The notes: generated by a model not told the origin, from the letters alone. 19,201 nt of DNA from CAZIPN01 sp964541225 (GCA_964541225.1 CAZIPN010000034.1:1-19201); one strand, 5' to 3'. Shown: positions 8,252 to 15,945, counted from the first letter of the stretch. Translations and numbers: made by a program.

Positions 8252-8943
8252 CGCACGTGCCGTCATATGACGCGATGTGTGTGGGAGCGCACCCTGACGA
8301 CGTTGAGATCGGCATGGGCGCGGCAGTAGCCGGCATGATTCGGCGTGGGGCCAAGGTCGTTATCGTCGATCTGACGAACGGGGAACCGACGCCACACGGC
8401 TCGCCGGAGGCACGCGCCGCAGAGTCGGCAGAGGCGGCCAGGATCTTGGGCGCTAAGCGCAGGACGCTTTCTCAGCCCAACCGGTATCTCTTCGACACCG
8501 TCGAGGCTCGAATCGAGCTTGCCGAGGTGATACGCGAATATCGGCCACGAACGCTGTTCGTTCCCTATGCCGATGACGCCCATCCCGACCACATCGCTGC
8601 TTCGGCCATCGCCGTAGCTGCGCGTTTCTACTCCAAGTTCACGAAGACCGACATGACGGGCGAGCCATTCTTCGCGCAACGCATCTACCGCTACATGGCG
8701 GTACACATGCGCGTGATCGCTGAGCCCTCCTTCATCGTCGACGTGACCGACGACCTTCCCGCTAAGATGGAGGCCATCGCAGCGTATCGCTCCCAATTCG
8801 CCGACAACCCCGCGAACAATGGTGTGGCCGATTTCGTCCAGCAACAGGCCGAGGCGTGGGGTGCTCTCGGCAGGGTGGGCGCGGGTGAGCCGTTCTTTGC
8901 CCTGGAGCCGGTCACGCTGCGAGGCCTGGACGATCTGATCTAG
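8248..8943 (+). CDS. PIG-L/LmbE-family zinc deacetylase (BshB1-like)
   Basis: A 231-residue zinc-dependent N-acetyl-glucosaminide deacetylase of the PIG-L superfamily, which contains BshB (bacillithiol), MshB (mycothiol) and GlcNAc-PI deacetylases. Metal-site motifs are clear: AHPDD with H15 and D18, and HPDH with H115; D17 is the presumed general base. The order AHPDDVEIGMGA... TNGEPTPHGSPE... RYLFDT... HPDH... FIVDVT matches the BshB1 subgroup particularly well. Start GTG 8248 overlaps the GT2 stop; GAAGGA lies just 3 nt upstream, so in-frame GTG 8257 is an alternative. Stop and next start are 11 bp apart. The context suggests it removes an acetyl group from an amino sugar made or attached by its neighbour (inference). 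Confidence 0.9.
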   Translation: MTHVPSYDAMCVGAHPDDVEIGMGAAVAGMIRRGAKVVIVDLTNGEPTPHGSPEARAAESAEAARILGAKRRTLSQPNRYLFDTVEARIELAEVIREYRPRTLFVPYADDAHPDHIAASAIAVAARFYSKFTKTDMTGEPFFAQRIYRYMAVHMRVIAEPSFIVDVTDDLPAKMEAIAAYRSQFADNPANNGVADFVQQQAEAWGALGRVGAGEPFFALEPVTLRGLDDLI

Positions 8944-8954
8944 AGGGGAGACCT

Positions 8955-10532
8955 GTGGTCAAAGCGAAGCCGTCCCTACCGGTCGGCCATGGAGAGCTGC
9001 TTGCGCGTCCGGAATTCGGCGCGTGGGCCGACCTCATGCGTGCCAACCGCGACGCAGCGGCCCGCTGGGACTTCACTGTCGCGGGTCGCACGGCCGCACA
9101 CGTCCGTGCGCTTGCCCGCCGAGAAGCCCTTGATGCGGGAGCCGCCTTCTCGGCGCGCATTGGGACCGAGGTCGACGCGCCGGGCTCCCCCGACCAACCG
9201 ATCGTCGCAACGGGGCATCAGCCGGATCTCTACCACCCCGGCGTGTGGATCAAGGACTTCCTTCTCCAGCGCTTGGCCGATGAGACTGGAGCTAGCGCAG
9301 TAGACGTGATCGTCGACTCGGATGCGTTTGAGGCGCTTTCCGTGAGCTCGCCATGCCTGAGGCCCGGCGTGCATCGGTGTACGCAGTACCTCGCGATCAC
9401 GTCGCGCGATGCATGCTACGCGTGCACCGCAGTGCCTTCACTGTGCGAGGTCGACGACTGGATGGAGGCGGTGAGCTACCAGCTCGAGTCGCTTCCAGCG
9501 TCGGCGATAGAGAGCCATTTTGCGCAGTTCGCCGAGGCGATGAAGTCTGCGCGGGGCGACGCGCACAACCTTGCGGAGTTCACTACCTTCTCTCGGCGAC
9601 GCTATGAAGCGGTTGCCGGGACGCGCTACCTCGAACTCCCCGCGACACGGATGGGCAGGACCGAGGCGTTCGCGGCGTTTGTGGTCGAGATCGCGCTCGG
9701 CGCAGAGAGGTTCCACGCGGCCTACAACGGGGCGCTGGCCGATTACCGCGCGATGAACAAGACGCGCTCGGCCGCTCAGCCGTTCCCTGATCTCGAGCGG
9801 GACGGCCATCGCTTCGAGCTGCCGCTGTGGTTGATCGATGCCCATGAACGCCAGGGCGTGTGGTGCGAGCATGTGGGGGGAGAGGTGCTGCTGCTGGGTG
9901 ACGACGGCAGGAACATCGCGACGCTGCCGAGCGATCCTGAGGCGGCGATCGCCGTCCTGCATGCGGCGGATGCCACGCTTGCTCCCAAAGCGCTCGCACT
10001 GACGCTCTTCGTGCGGGCGTTCGTGTGCGATCTCTTCATCCATGGCGTCGGTGGAGGGAGCTACGACCAGGTCACCGATGACGTCTTCAGGCGCTACTTC
10101 GGTGTCGAGCCTCCCGCGTTTTCAGTTGCGTCGATCACGATGTACCTGCCGCTCGGCATGCATATCGTTACCGACGAGGAGGTGTCTTCCGCTCGCGAGC
10201 AGCTCAACAGGCTGGCGCACAACCCTGATGCTCTGCTCGGCGAGGTCGAGTTTGACTCGGCGGCCGAAAGGACGCGCGCGCTGGATCTGGCCGCCGAGAA
10301 GGCGACACTGGTCACCGCGATAGCGGCACCCGGCGCCGACAAGAAGGCTCTCGGCATACGGATACGCGAGGTGAATGCGGATCTCGGCACGCTGCTCGCT
10401 CCATTGAGGCAGTCGCTTGAAGCAAGACTCGCGTCTCTGGAATCTCAGCAGGCTGCGTCAGAGATCTTGACCGACAGAACCTATGCGCTGTGTTTCTGGT
10501 CGCCGCTGGAGGTGGCCGACAAGGCACGCTAG
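8955..10532 (+). CDS. Large conserved-looking protein, weakly BshC-like (putative ligase of the deacetylase unit)
   Basis: A 525-residue protein that I do not firmly recognise. Around residues 84-96 it has IVATGHQPDLYHPG (H88, Q89, H94), which sits where BshC, the bacillithiol cysteine-adding enzyme, has its G-Q-Q-x-G-L-x-x-GP segment. A second conserved-looking block is DLFIHGVGGGSYDQVTD (359-375). The length is close to BshC (about 540). The C-terminal quarter is helical and charged, again as in BshC, which ends in coiled coil. There are five cysteines close together (C134, C142, C154, C157, C164), which could bind metal. Start GTG 8955 follows GAGGGGAG. Position directly after a BshB1-like deacetylase supports a thiol or amino-sugar conjugate role, but the homology call is tentative; no signal peptide or membrane segment is seen. 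Confidence 0.6.
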   Translation: MVKAKPSLPVGHGELLARPEFGAWADLMRANRDAAARWDFTVAGRTAAHVRALARREALDAGAAFSARIGTEVDAPGSPDQPIVATGHQPDLYHPGVWIKDFLLQRLADETGASAVDVIVDSDAFEALSVSSPCLRPGVHRCTQYLAITSRDACYACTAVPSLCEVDDWMEAVSYQLESLPASAIESHFAQFAEAMKSARGDAHNLAEFTTFSRRRYEAVAGTRYLELPATRMGRTEAFAAFVVEIALGAERFHAAYNGALADYRAMNKTRSAAQPFPDLERDGHRFELPLWLIDAHERQGVWCEHVGGEVLLLGDDGRNIATLPSDPEAAIAVLHAADATLAPKALALTLFVRAFVCDLFIHGVGGGSYDQVTDDVFRRYFGVEPPAFSVASITMYLPLGMHIVTDEEVSSAREQLNRLAHNPDALLGEVEFDSAAERTRALDLAAEKATLVTAIAAPGADKKALGIRIREVNADLGTLLAPLRQSLEARLASLESQQAASEILTDRTYALCFWSPLEVADKAR

Positions 10533-10617
10533 GTCGGTCGGCAGACACCGGCAGAGGGCAGAGGTCTGAGACGTGCACAAGTCCGCGCCCGTGCACCGCG
10601 CCGCGCGGCGGCTTTGA

Positions 10618-10646
10618 TTGTCGATGGGGCCGCGAAACGGTACCAT
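10618..10646 (+). promoter_or_regulatory. Candidate promoter of the ferredoxin gene
   Basis: TTGTCG (10618-10623), 17-bp spacer, TACCAT (10641-10646); four of six matches in each box. This would start RNA about 40 nt before the ferredoxin ATG and would make that gene independent of the upstream unit. Confidence 0.4.
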
Positions 10647-10694
10647 TGCGCGACACGAACGTGGGGTTCGTACGGTGATGAAAGGAAACAAGAT

Positions 10695-10868
10695 ATGTCG
10701 CTTCCAGTGGTTGATAAGGATCTGTGCACCGCGTGTGGCATCTGTGCTGATGATTGTCCCAGCGGCTGCTTCGACATCGAGGAGATTGCGATCCTTGCTC
10801 GTCCAGATGATTGCACTGAGTGCGGCACGTGCGTCGACGCGTGCGCGAATGGCGCCATCACGATGTAG
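10695..10868 (+). CDS. Small 2[4Fe-4S] ferredoxin
   Basis: A 57-residue soluble bacterial-type ferredoxin, a low-potential electron carrier of anaerobic metabolism. Two motifs are complete: C11-x2-C14-x2-C17-x3-C21-P and C40-x2-C43-x2-C46-x3-C50; C25 is an extra cysteine outside the motifs. The sequence between them (FDIEEIAILARPDDC) is typical of the family. ATG 10695 is preceded by AAAGGA (10681-10686), spacing 8. The frame is open further upstream to 10614, but that region lacks family sequence and overlaps the candidate promoter. It ends 4 bp before a hairpin terminator, so it is probably a short monocistronic message. Redox partner not evident from neighbours. Confidence 0.92.
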   Translation: MSLPVVDKDLCTACGICADDCPSGCFDIEEIAILARPDDCTECGTCVDACANGAITM

Positions 10869-10872
10869 GAAC

Positions 10873-10905
10873 GGAGCCGGCTTTCGAGCCGGCTCCTTCG
10901 GTTTC
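10873..10905 (+). terminator. Terminator after the ferredoxin gene
   Basis: Perfect 10-bp stem GGAGCCGGCT (10873-10882) / AGCCGGCTCC (10887-10896) with a TTCG tetraloop, followed by TTCGGTTT. The minus-strand side has no T run, so it acts mainly on the plus strand. Confidence 0.8.
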
Positions 10906-11000
10906 GCCCCTCGTTCGACTTCGCTTGCCGCATCCCGGCGGCCATCAACGGAGTTGCCGCGCCGACGCCGACTGGCGCGTTGCGCGCGTGGCGTTGGGGC

Positions 11001-11735
11001 TCACGTCGCGGATTGCTCGTCGTGGTAGAGCTTGGGTTCGCGACCGTGGAGCATGCCGATGAAGCGCGCATGATGCGCGGCGTATACGACCGCCGCCACG
11101 AGCAGCGTGAACGGCCAGTCAGGGGACCTCAGGGCGAGCGCGGCGAGGGGAAGGGTGATTGTCGCCGCCACCTGTCCGGCCATGAAATAGCGGGTTAGAG
11201 CGATTACCACCAAGCCGACAATCAGTACGGCGAGGAAGTAGCGCCAGTCGTAGACCAGCAGCGCACCCGCACCGGTTGCCAAGCCTTTTCCGGAACGAGC
11301 AAGCCGACGTTGGATGGCCGCCACCCACACAGAGTAGTTGTGGCCGAGCACGCTGCCGAGCAGCGCTGCTTGGGGTAGCAGCAGTAGCCACGCGCCCACC
11401 GGACTGGCGTAGCCGAGCGCGCCTGCGTCCACGCCAGCCGGAGTCAGGACGGTTGCGACGGAAAACCCAGCTGCCAGTCCCTTGGCCACGAGCACGGGGA
11501 GGAGGCCTTTGAGTCCGTCGCCGAGCACGGCAACCGAGAACCACGTCCACGAACCCGTCGTGCGCCGAACATTCATCGAGCCGACGTTTCCGGTGCCGTG
11601 TCGTGTGATGTCCTCCCCGGTGACGAGTCGGACGATCACGTAGGCGACCGGGATCGATCCGATCAGGTACGACGCGATAAGTGCCGTCGCGACGGCGGCG
11701 CAGAGCATCGGCGGGGATGGTTGGACTCCAAGCAC
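11001..11735 (-). CDS. plsY: Glycerol-3-phosphate acyltransferase PlsY
   Basis: Integral membrane enzyme that transfers the acyl group of acyl-phosphate to glycerol-3-phosphate, the first step of phospholipid synthesis. 244 residues with about five to six hydrophobic segments. Motif 1 is clear: SYLIGSIPVAYVI (22-34) followed by DITRHGTGNVGSMNVRRT (42-59). Motif 2 begins GHNYSVW, but the usual GGKG is SGKG and there are about six extra residues before it (VAAIQRRLARSGKGLAT). Motif 3 is less clear. The chosen start GTG 11735 shares one base with the stop of the lipid kinase gene upstream (TAGTG), implying coupling; ATG 11708 is a possible later start without a ribosome site. About 20-30 residues longer than a compact PlsY. 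Confidence 0.88.
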   Translation of the reverse strand: MLGVQPSPPMLCAAVATALIASYLIGSIPVAYVIVRLVTGEDITRHGTGNVGSMNVRRTTGSWTWFSVAVLGDGLKGLLPVLVAKGLAAGFSVATVLTPAGVDAGALGYASPVGAWLLLLPQAALLGSVLGHNYSVWVAAIQRRLARSGKGLATGAGALLVYDWRYFLAVLIVGLVVIALTRYFMAGQVAATITLPLAALALRSPDWPFTLLVAAVVYAAHHARFIGMLHGREPKLYHDEQSAT

Positions 11736-12640
11736 TACGGCTTCTCGGCGGGGACGAGGACGGTCAGGGCCGACGGGACGATCTCGATGTTGTAGGTGGA
11801 CTCGAGCATGACCTCGCCATCGATCTGCCCCTCGAAGGGTTCCTCGGCAATCACGGTGAGGCTCTTGGCTCGGCGGATGTGTACGGGCCGCATTCTCGTG
11901 TGCTTGCCGAGCACGACAAACGGCAGCCGCAGGAACGCCTGGGACTTGGGCATCATGTCGATTCGGCAGACATCGAGCAGCCCGTCGTCAAAGACCGAGT
12001 CAGGTGTGATCTTGAAGCCTCCGCCGTACGTCGGCCCGTTGGTGGCGGCGACGATGAGGGCGTCCGTCTCGAACGGTGCCTCGTCGTCGTATTGCACGGT
12101 GATGTGGTGGGGGCGATAGTCGTGACGCAGCACGTCGAGGAGCGCGCGGAGATAAAGCGTGATTCCGGACATGTGCGTGGAGACCTTCATCTCCACCGCT
12201 TTGACAGTGACGCGTGCATCGAGTCCCATCGAGATGGACTCGCCGAACCACGTGCCATTGCAGCGCCCTAGATCGACGCGCGCAGTGCGCGCGCTGCCGA
12301 GCTGCGCGAGCGCGGTCGCAATGTCGTCGGACATGCCGAGCGTGTGGGCGTAGTCGTTGCCGGATCCCGTGGGAATGATGCCGAACGTTGGCCGGGTGGG
12401 TTCGTCGTGTTCCATGAGCCCGTTGAGAACCTCGTGCGCCGTGCCGTCACCGCCGACTGCTACCACCACCTCAAAGTCGCGAGCGACTCGCGCAAGGTCG
12501 AACGCATGTCGCGGGCCGGCGGAAACCTGGATCTCGCGCCGGTCCGCCCCGCCGACGTGTTCGAGCGCCGGGATGAGCTTGCGAGTCTCGCCGTGGCGAG
12601 CCGCCGGATTGATGATGAAGAGGGTCTTTCCGAGTGGCAC
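11735..12640 (-). CDS. YegS/DagK-type lipid kinase (diacylglycerol kinase catalytic domain)
   Basis: A 301-residue soluble or peripheral kinase that phosphorylates a lipid hydroxyl, probably diacylglycerol. The family opens FIINPAARHG; GGDGT (63-67) binds the nucleotide and PTGSGNDYAHTLG (91-103) follows; the C-terminal beta domain has NGPTYGGGFKITP and DDGLLDV, and ends with EGQIDGEV. I place the start at GTG 12640 because GGAGG (minus strand, 12650-12646) lies 5 nt upstream; the frame stays open to an ATG at 12697, but the added Pro-rich residues lie over the tRNA promoter region. It is coupled to plsY by a one-base overlap, so the pair probably recycles diacylglycerol to phosphatidic acid and feeds phospholipid synthesis (inference). 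Confidence 0.88.
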   Translation of the reverse strand: MPLGKTLFIINPAARHGETRKLIPALEHVGGADRREIQVSAGPRHAFDLARVARDFEVVVAVGGDGTAHEVLNGLMEHDEPTRPTFGIIPTGSGNDYAHTLGMSDDIATALAQLGSARTARVDLGRCNGTWFGESISMGLDARVTVKAVEMKVSTHMSGITLYLRALLDVLRHDYRPHHITVQYDDEAPFETDALIVAATNGPTYGGGFKITPDSVFDDGLLDVCRIDMMPKSQAFLRLPFVVLGKHTRMRPVHIRRAKSLTVIAEEPFEGQIDGEVMLESTYNIEIVPSALTVLVPAEKP

Positions 12641-12680
12641 GAGCACCTCCGGGCCAGGCGGTCGCTTCGGTTCGAGCGGG

Positions 12681-12686
12681 TATGAT
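12681..12686 (+). promoter_or_regulatory. -10 element of the tRNA-Arg promoter
   Basis: TATGAT about 30 nt before the tRNA 5' end. No convincing -35 box is seen at 16-18 bp. Its reverse complement also holds TATCAT (12687-12682), so the same AT-rich spot may serve the divergent lipid kinase gene. Confidence 0.4.
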
Positions 12687-12715
12687 AGAGTGCGCATCTC
12701 GGCGAGTCGCCGATC

Positions 12716-12791
12716 GCCCTCGTAGCCCAGAGGATAGAGCGTCTGCCTCCGGAGCAGAAGGCCACAGGTTCGAATCCTGTCGAGGGCGCCA
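12716..12791 (+). tRNA. tRNA-Arg (anticodon CCG)
   Basis: Full cloverleaf, 76 nt with encoded CCA. Acceptor arms GCCCTCG (12716-12722) and CGAGGGC (12781-12787) pair perfectly; discriminator G12788; CCA 12789-12791. The D arm is GCCC/GAGC with one C-A mismatch. The anticodon stem TCTGC/GCAGA encloses loop CTCCGGA, giving anticodon CCG at 12749-12751, which reads CGG. The T arm is ACAGG-TTCGAAT-CCTGT. An encoded CCA and a G discriminator are normal for bacterial tRNA-Arg. Confidence 0.97.
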
Positions 12792-12805
12792 ACCGCACGA
12801 TACGC

Positions 12806-12837
12806 GTGAGCCCGGCTCGGAGATGAGTCGGGCTCAC
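12806..12837. terminator. Hairpin between tRNA-Arg and the EF-G-like gene
   Basis: A 13-bp stem, GTGAGCCCGGCTC (12806-12818) with GAGTCGGGCTCAC (12825-12837), one G-U pair, 6-nt loop. Neither side carries a strong T run, so termination is likely but not certain; it could serve both the tRNA and the convergent EF-G-like gene. Confidence 0.55.
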
Positions 12838-12906
12838 GAGTGTCTATGTGGTGTTAGCGTTGGGACCGCCCGGCATGCATTCGCGGGCCTGCGCGGTCCG
12901 ACCGCG

Positions 12907-14973
12907 CTAGTGCCCTTCGGCGCGCTCTTTCTCGTGCTGATCGATGACCTTCTTCGCCAGGTCGTGCGGAACCTCGGCGTACTCTCCGATCTCGATGCTG
13001 TAGCTGCCAGTGCCGTGGGACAGCGAGCGAAGAACAGGCGAGTAGTGGACGACCTCGGCGTAGGGGGCTTGCACCTTGATTTGCTGGCCGCCCTCGATTC
13101 CATCCATGCCGAGAACCCGGCCGCGTCGCGAACTGATGTCGCCCATGATCGCACCGGCGTACGCCTCGGGGACTTCGATGGTGAGGGTGGCCACCGGCTC
13201 GAGCAGCACCATACCGGCCTGCTCGGCGGCAGAGCGAAAGCCGATGCGTGCCGCAGTCCGAAACGCCATCTCATTGGAGTCGACCGCGTGATATGACCCG
13301 TCGTAGACGGCCACCTTGATGTCGACCATCGGGTAGCCGGCGAGGACACCCTCGGCCATGGTGTGCTGCACGCCTTTGTCGACGGCTGGGATGAACTGCC
13401 GAGGGATTCGACCGCCGACGATCTCGTCGAGGAACTCGTAGCCGCCGCCGGGGTTAGGTTCGAGACGCAGCCACGCGTCGCCAAACTGCCCGGAGCCGCC
13501 AGTCTGTTTCTTGTGGCGCCCCTGCGCTTTGGCGGTCTTGCGGATGGTTTCTCGGTAGGGGATGCGCAGATCGAGCAGCTCGGCCTCGACGTTGTAGCGG
13601 TCCCTGAGCTTGGCGAGCGCGACGTCGATTGCGGTGTCGCCAACGCCGGAGAGCACGGTCTGCCGAGTCTCCTCATCGCGCTTGAGATGCAGTGTCGGCT
13701 CCTCTTCGACGAGCTTGTTGAGCGCGGTACCGAGCTTGTCCTCGTCGGCCTTCGTCTTGGCGACGATGGCGACCGGATACAGCGGTTCTGGGAACGGTAG
13801 CGGTGCGATGCGTACGTCGCCCTTCTCAGACAGCGTGTCGCCGGTAATGACGTCGCCGAGTTTTGGGAGCACCGCGACATCGCCAGCGGGCACCGCATCG
13901 ACGTCGGTGGTGTCCTTGCCGATCATCTTGAAGACGTGCGCTATGCGCTCCTTCTTGCCGGTGCGAGCGTCAATGAGTTCGGAGCCGGGCTTGAGCGTGC
14001 CGGCAAGCACCTTCACGAAATTGAGACGGCCCACGTAGGGATCGAAGATGGTCTTGAAGACCAATGCTGCTGCGGTGCCAGCAGTGGTGACGTGGATCTC
14101 GTCACCGTCGGCAGTAGGAATCGGGCCGTGAGCCGTGGGTTCGGGGAAGAACGAGACGATCTCGTCCATCAAGTCCTCGACACCCTGCAATTTGGCCGAG
14201 GAGCCGACGAATACCGGGATGAAGATGCCCTGGGCGATGGCTTTGTCCAGCAGCGCCTCAAGCTCCTCTTGGTTCAGCGTCTCGCCCTCCAGGTACTTCT
14301 CCATGAGCGCCTCGTCCGCCTCGGCCACAAGGTCGGTGAGCTTCTCGCGAGCCGTCTCTGCAACACTGGCGAGATCATCGGGGATTTCGAGGACCTGTTC
14401 CTTGTCGCCTTCGTGGTGATAGGCCTTCATGCGGATGATGTCTACGACGCCACGAAAGTCCGACTCGGCGCCCATGGGGATCTGTACGGCGCCGACACGA
14501 TGGCCGAACTTGGCATCAAGAGCGGTCATGACCGCATCGAAGTCGGCGTGCTCTTTGTCCATGCGATTTACGAATACGGCGCGGGCAATGCCCATGTCGC
14601 CGGCTATCTTCCAGAGGCGTTCCGTCTGGACCTGCGGGCCCGCGACGGCATCAACGACGAACAGGGCCATCTCGGCGGCTTCCATGCCTGCGATCGCATC
14701 GCCAACGAAGTCCGCATAGCCAGGGGTGTCGATGATGTTGATCTTCACGCCGTCGTGTACGACGGGTGCCAGCGAGAGGTTGATCGAGAACTGACGCTTG
14801 ATCTCTTCAGGATCGTAGTCAAGGCCAGAGTGACCGTCATCGACGGTCCCGAGACGTTTGGTGGCGCCGGACAGGTAGAGCATCGCCTCCGCCAGGGAGG
14901 TCTTGCCCGCACCGCCGTGTCCGACGAGGACGACGTTGCGGACATTCTCAGTGCCGGGTGCTCCCAAGTGCAT
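12907..14973 (-). CDS. EF-G-like translational GTPase (EF-G paralogue)
   Basis: A 688-residue five-domain translational GTPase of the EF-G group. G1 is GHGGAGKT (18-25), G3 DTPGYADF (82-89), G4 NRMD where canonical EF-G has NKMD, and G5 SSA. Switch I reads KRQFSINLS in place of the canonical RGITI, putting Ser63 where the Mg-binding Thr normally lies. Domain IV carries KKQTGGSGQFGDAWLRLEP, which fits the EF-G2/'EF-G-like' subgroup rather than the housekeeping factor, and no str operon genes (rpsL, rpsG, tuf) are adjacent. Starts: AAGGAGG sits only 2 nt before ATG 14973 but 8 nt before in-frame TTG 14967, so TTG may be the real start. Function in the cell (translocation backup, recycling or stress) is unknown. 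Confidence 0.88.
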   Translation of the reverse strand: MHLGAPGTENVRNVVLVGHGGAGKTSLAEAMLYLSGATKRLGTVDDGHSGLDYDPEEIKRQFSINLSLAPVVHDGVKINIIDTPGYADFVGDAIAGMEAAEMALFVVDAVAGPQVQTERLWKIAGDMGIARAVFVNRMDKEHADFDAVMTALDAKFGHRVGAVQIPMGAESDFRGVVDIIRMKAYHHEGDKEQVLEIPDDLASVAETAREKLTDLVAEADEALMEKYLEGETLNQEELEALLDKAIAQGIFIPVFVGSSAKLQGVEDLMDEIVSFFPEPTAHGPIPTADGDEIHVTTAGTAAALVFKTIFDPYVGRLNFVKVLAGTLKPGSELIDARTGKKERIAHVFKMIGKDTTDVDAVPAGDVAVLPKLGDVITGDTLSEKGDVRIAPLPFPEPLYPVAIVAKTKADEDKLGTALNKLVEEEPTLHLKRDEETRQTVLSGVGDTAIDVALAKLRDRYNVEAELLDLRIPYRETIRKTAKAQGRHKKQTGGSGQFGDAWLRLEPNPGGGYEFLDEIVGGRIPRQFIPAVDKGVQHTMAEGVLAGYPMVDIKVAVYDGSYHAVDSNEMAFRTAARIGFRSAAEQAGMVLLEPVATLTIEVPEAYAGAIMGDISSRRGRVLGMDGIEGGQQIKVQAPYAEVVHYSPVLRSLSHGTGSYSIEIGEYAEVPHDLAKKVIDQHEKERAEGH

Positions 14974-15094
14974 CGCCTCCTTGAGTAGGCGCACGTCACA
15001 TTGAGGTGAGTGCGCTGCCCGCAGACCCCGATTCGGTCCACGACCTGCCGCAGATTACCAGTCTACCCCTTATGTGTTGTGCCGATGGAAGTCC

Positions 15095-15123
15095 TTATCA
15101 GGAGCTCTGCGGACTGCTAAAAT
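15095..15123 (+). promoter_or_regulatory. Promoter of the cyclophilin-TPR-ndk operon
   Basis: -35 TTATCA (15095-15100), 17-bp spacer, extended -10 TGC-TAAAAT (TAAAAT at 15118-15123, 5 of 6 matches). Expected RNA start near 15130, leaving a leader of about 83 nt before the cyclophilin ATG. Confidence 0.6.
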
Positions 15124-15212
15124 GCCGGGCAGTTCGTATCCGGTTGCAACCCCTCTCATCAGCCTGTTGCATCCGGACGACATCAGTGGTCTTCGAAGGA
15201 GGCGTTCGCTTC

Positions 15213-15935
15213 ATGAATCAGCGCACACGTGCTTGGCTTGTTGTGTTGCTCGCAGGCCTTGTATTCGCGTTGTTCCTCTTGTCGGGATGCTCGTCTCAGT
15301 CGGCCGACTCGGGCTCTTCGAGTTCTCAGTCCCAAGCCGGCTCTTCGTCCAGCGCCGGCTCTCAGTCCACGGCGGCCCCAGGGGCCGCCCCGAGCACACA
15401 GGAGAGTAGCTTGCATACGCCCACGTATCAGCTCAACGGCAAAGAGATCGCGGTCATCAAGACCAACAAAGGCACGATCAAGGTGAAGTTCTACGAGAAG
15501 GATGCCCCCATCGCGTCGGCGAACTTCATTGAGCTCGCGCTGAAGGGTTTCTACAACGGCATCAAGTTCCACCGCTACGTGCCAAACTTCGTCATCCAGG
15601 GTGGCGACCCGCAAACCAAGTCAGTCTCGGCGGCAGAGGTTGCCGCTGCCGACTCCGGAAACACCGGACAGTTCGGGACGGGCGGGCCGGGCTACAGCAT
15701 CAAAGACGAGTACTCGGGCAACCCCAACAAGCACGTGGATGGCGCACTTGCGATGGCTCGCACCCAGATACCCAACAGCGGCGGCTCGCAGTTCTACTTC
15801 GCGCTTCAGGCGCTGCCGTCTCTGGACGGGCAGTACACGGTGTTTGGGCAGGCGACCAGCGGACTCGACGTGATTCACCAGCTGCGTGCGGGTGATGAAA
15901 TCGAATCGATCACCATCGAAAACGCCAGCAAGTAG
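15213..15935 (+). CDS. Cyclophilin-type peptidyl-prolyl cis-trans isomerase, lipoprotein
   Basis: A 240-residue protein: prolyl isomerase anchored outside the cell membrane, probably helping exported proteins fold. Signal peptide with hydrophobic core ends in lipobox LLSGC, lipidation at C26. A Ser/Gln/Ala-rich spacer (~27-75) follows, then the cyclophilin domain: FHRYVPNFVIQGGDP (the Arg of this motif is catalytic in cyclophilins), GPGYSIKDEY, and GALAMARTQIPNSGGSQFYFAL. The C-terminus VFGQATSGLDVIHQL is also typical. ATG 15213 was chosen because it starts the signal peptide and AAGGAGG lies at 15196-15202; the frame is open upstream to 15006 without signal-like sequence. First gene of a likely operon: 10 bp to the TPR gene. 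Confidence 0.93.
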   Translation: MNQRTRAWLVVLLAGLVFALFLLSGCSSQSADSGSSSSQSQAGSSSSAGSQSTAAPGAAPSTQESSLHTPTYQLNGKEIAVIKTNKGTIKVKFYEKDAPIASANFIELALKGFYNGIKFHRYVPNFVIQGGDPQTKSVSAAEVAAADSGNTGQFGTGGPGYSIKDEYSGNPNKHVDGALAMARTQIPNSGGSQFYFALQALPSLDGQYTVFGQATSGLDVIHQLRAGDEIESITIENASK

Positions 15936-15945
15936 CCACGAGACC

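Noticed and set aside
12834..13898. 354-residue minus-strand open frame
   Set aside because: Out-of-frame shadow on the same strand as the EF-G-like gene; Arg/Ser-rich with no motif.
13936..14988. 350-residue plus-strand open frame
   Set aside because: Antisense shadow of the EF-G-like gene, whose motifs fix the real frame.
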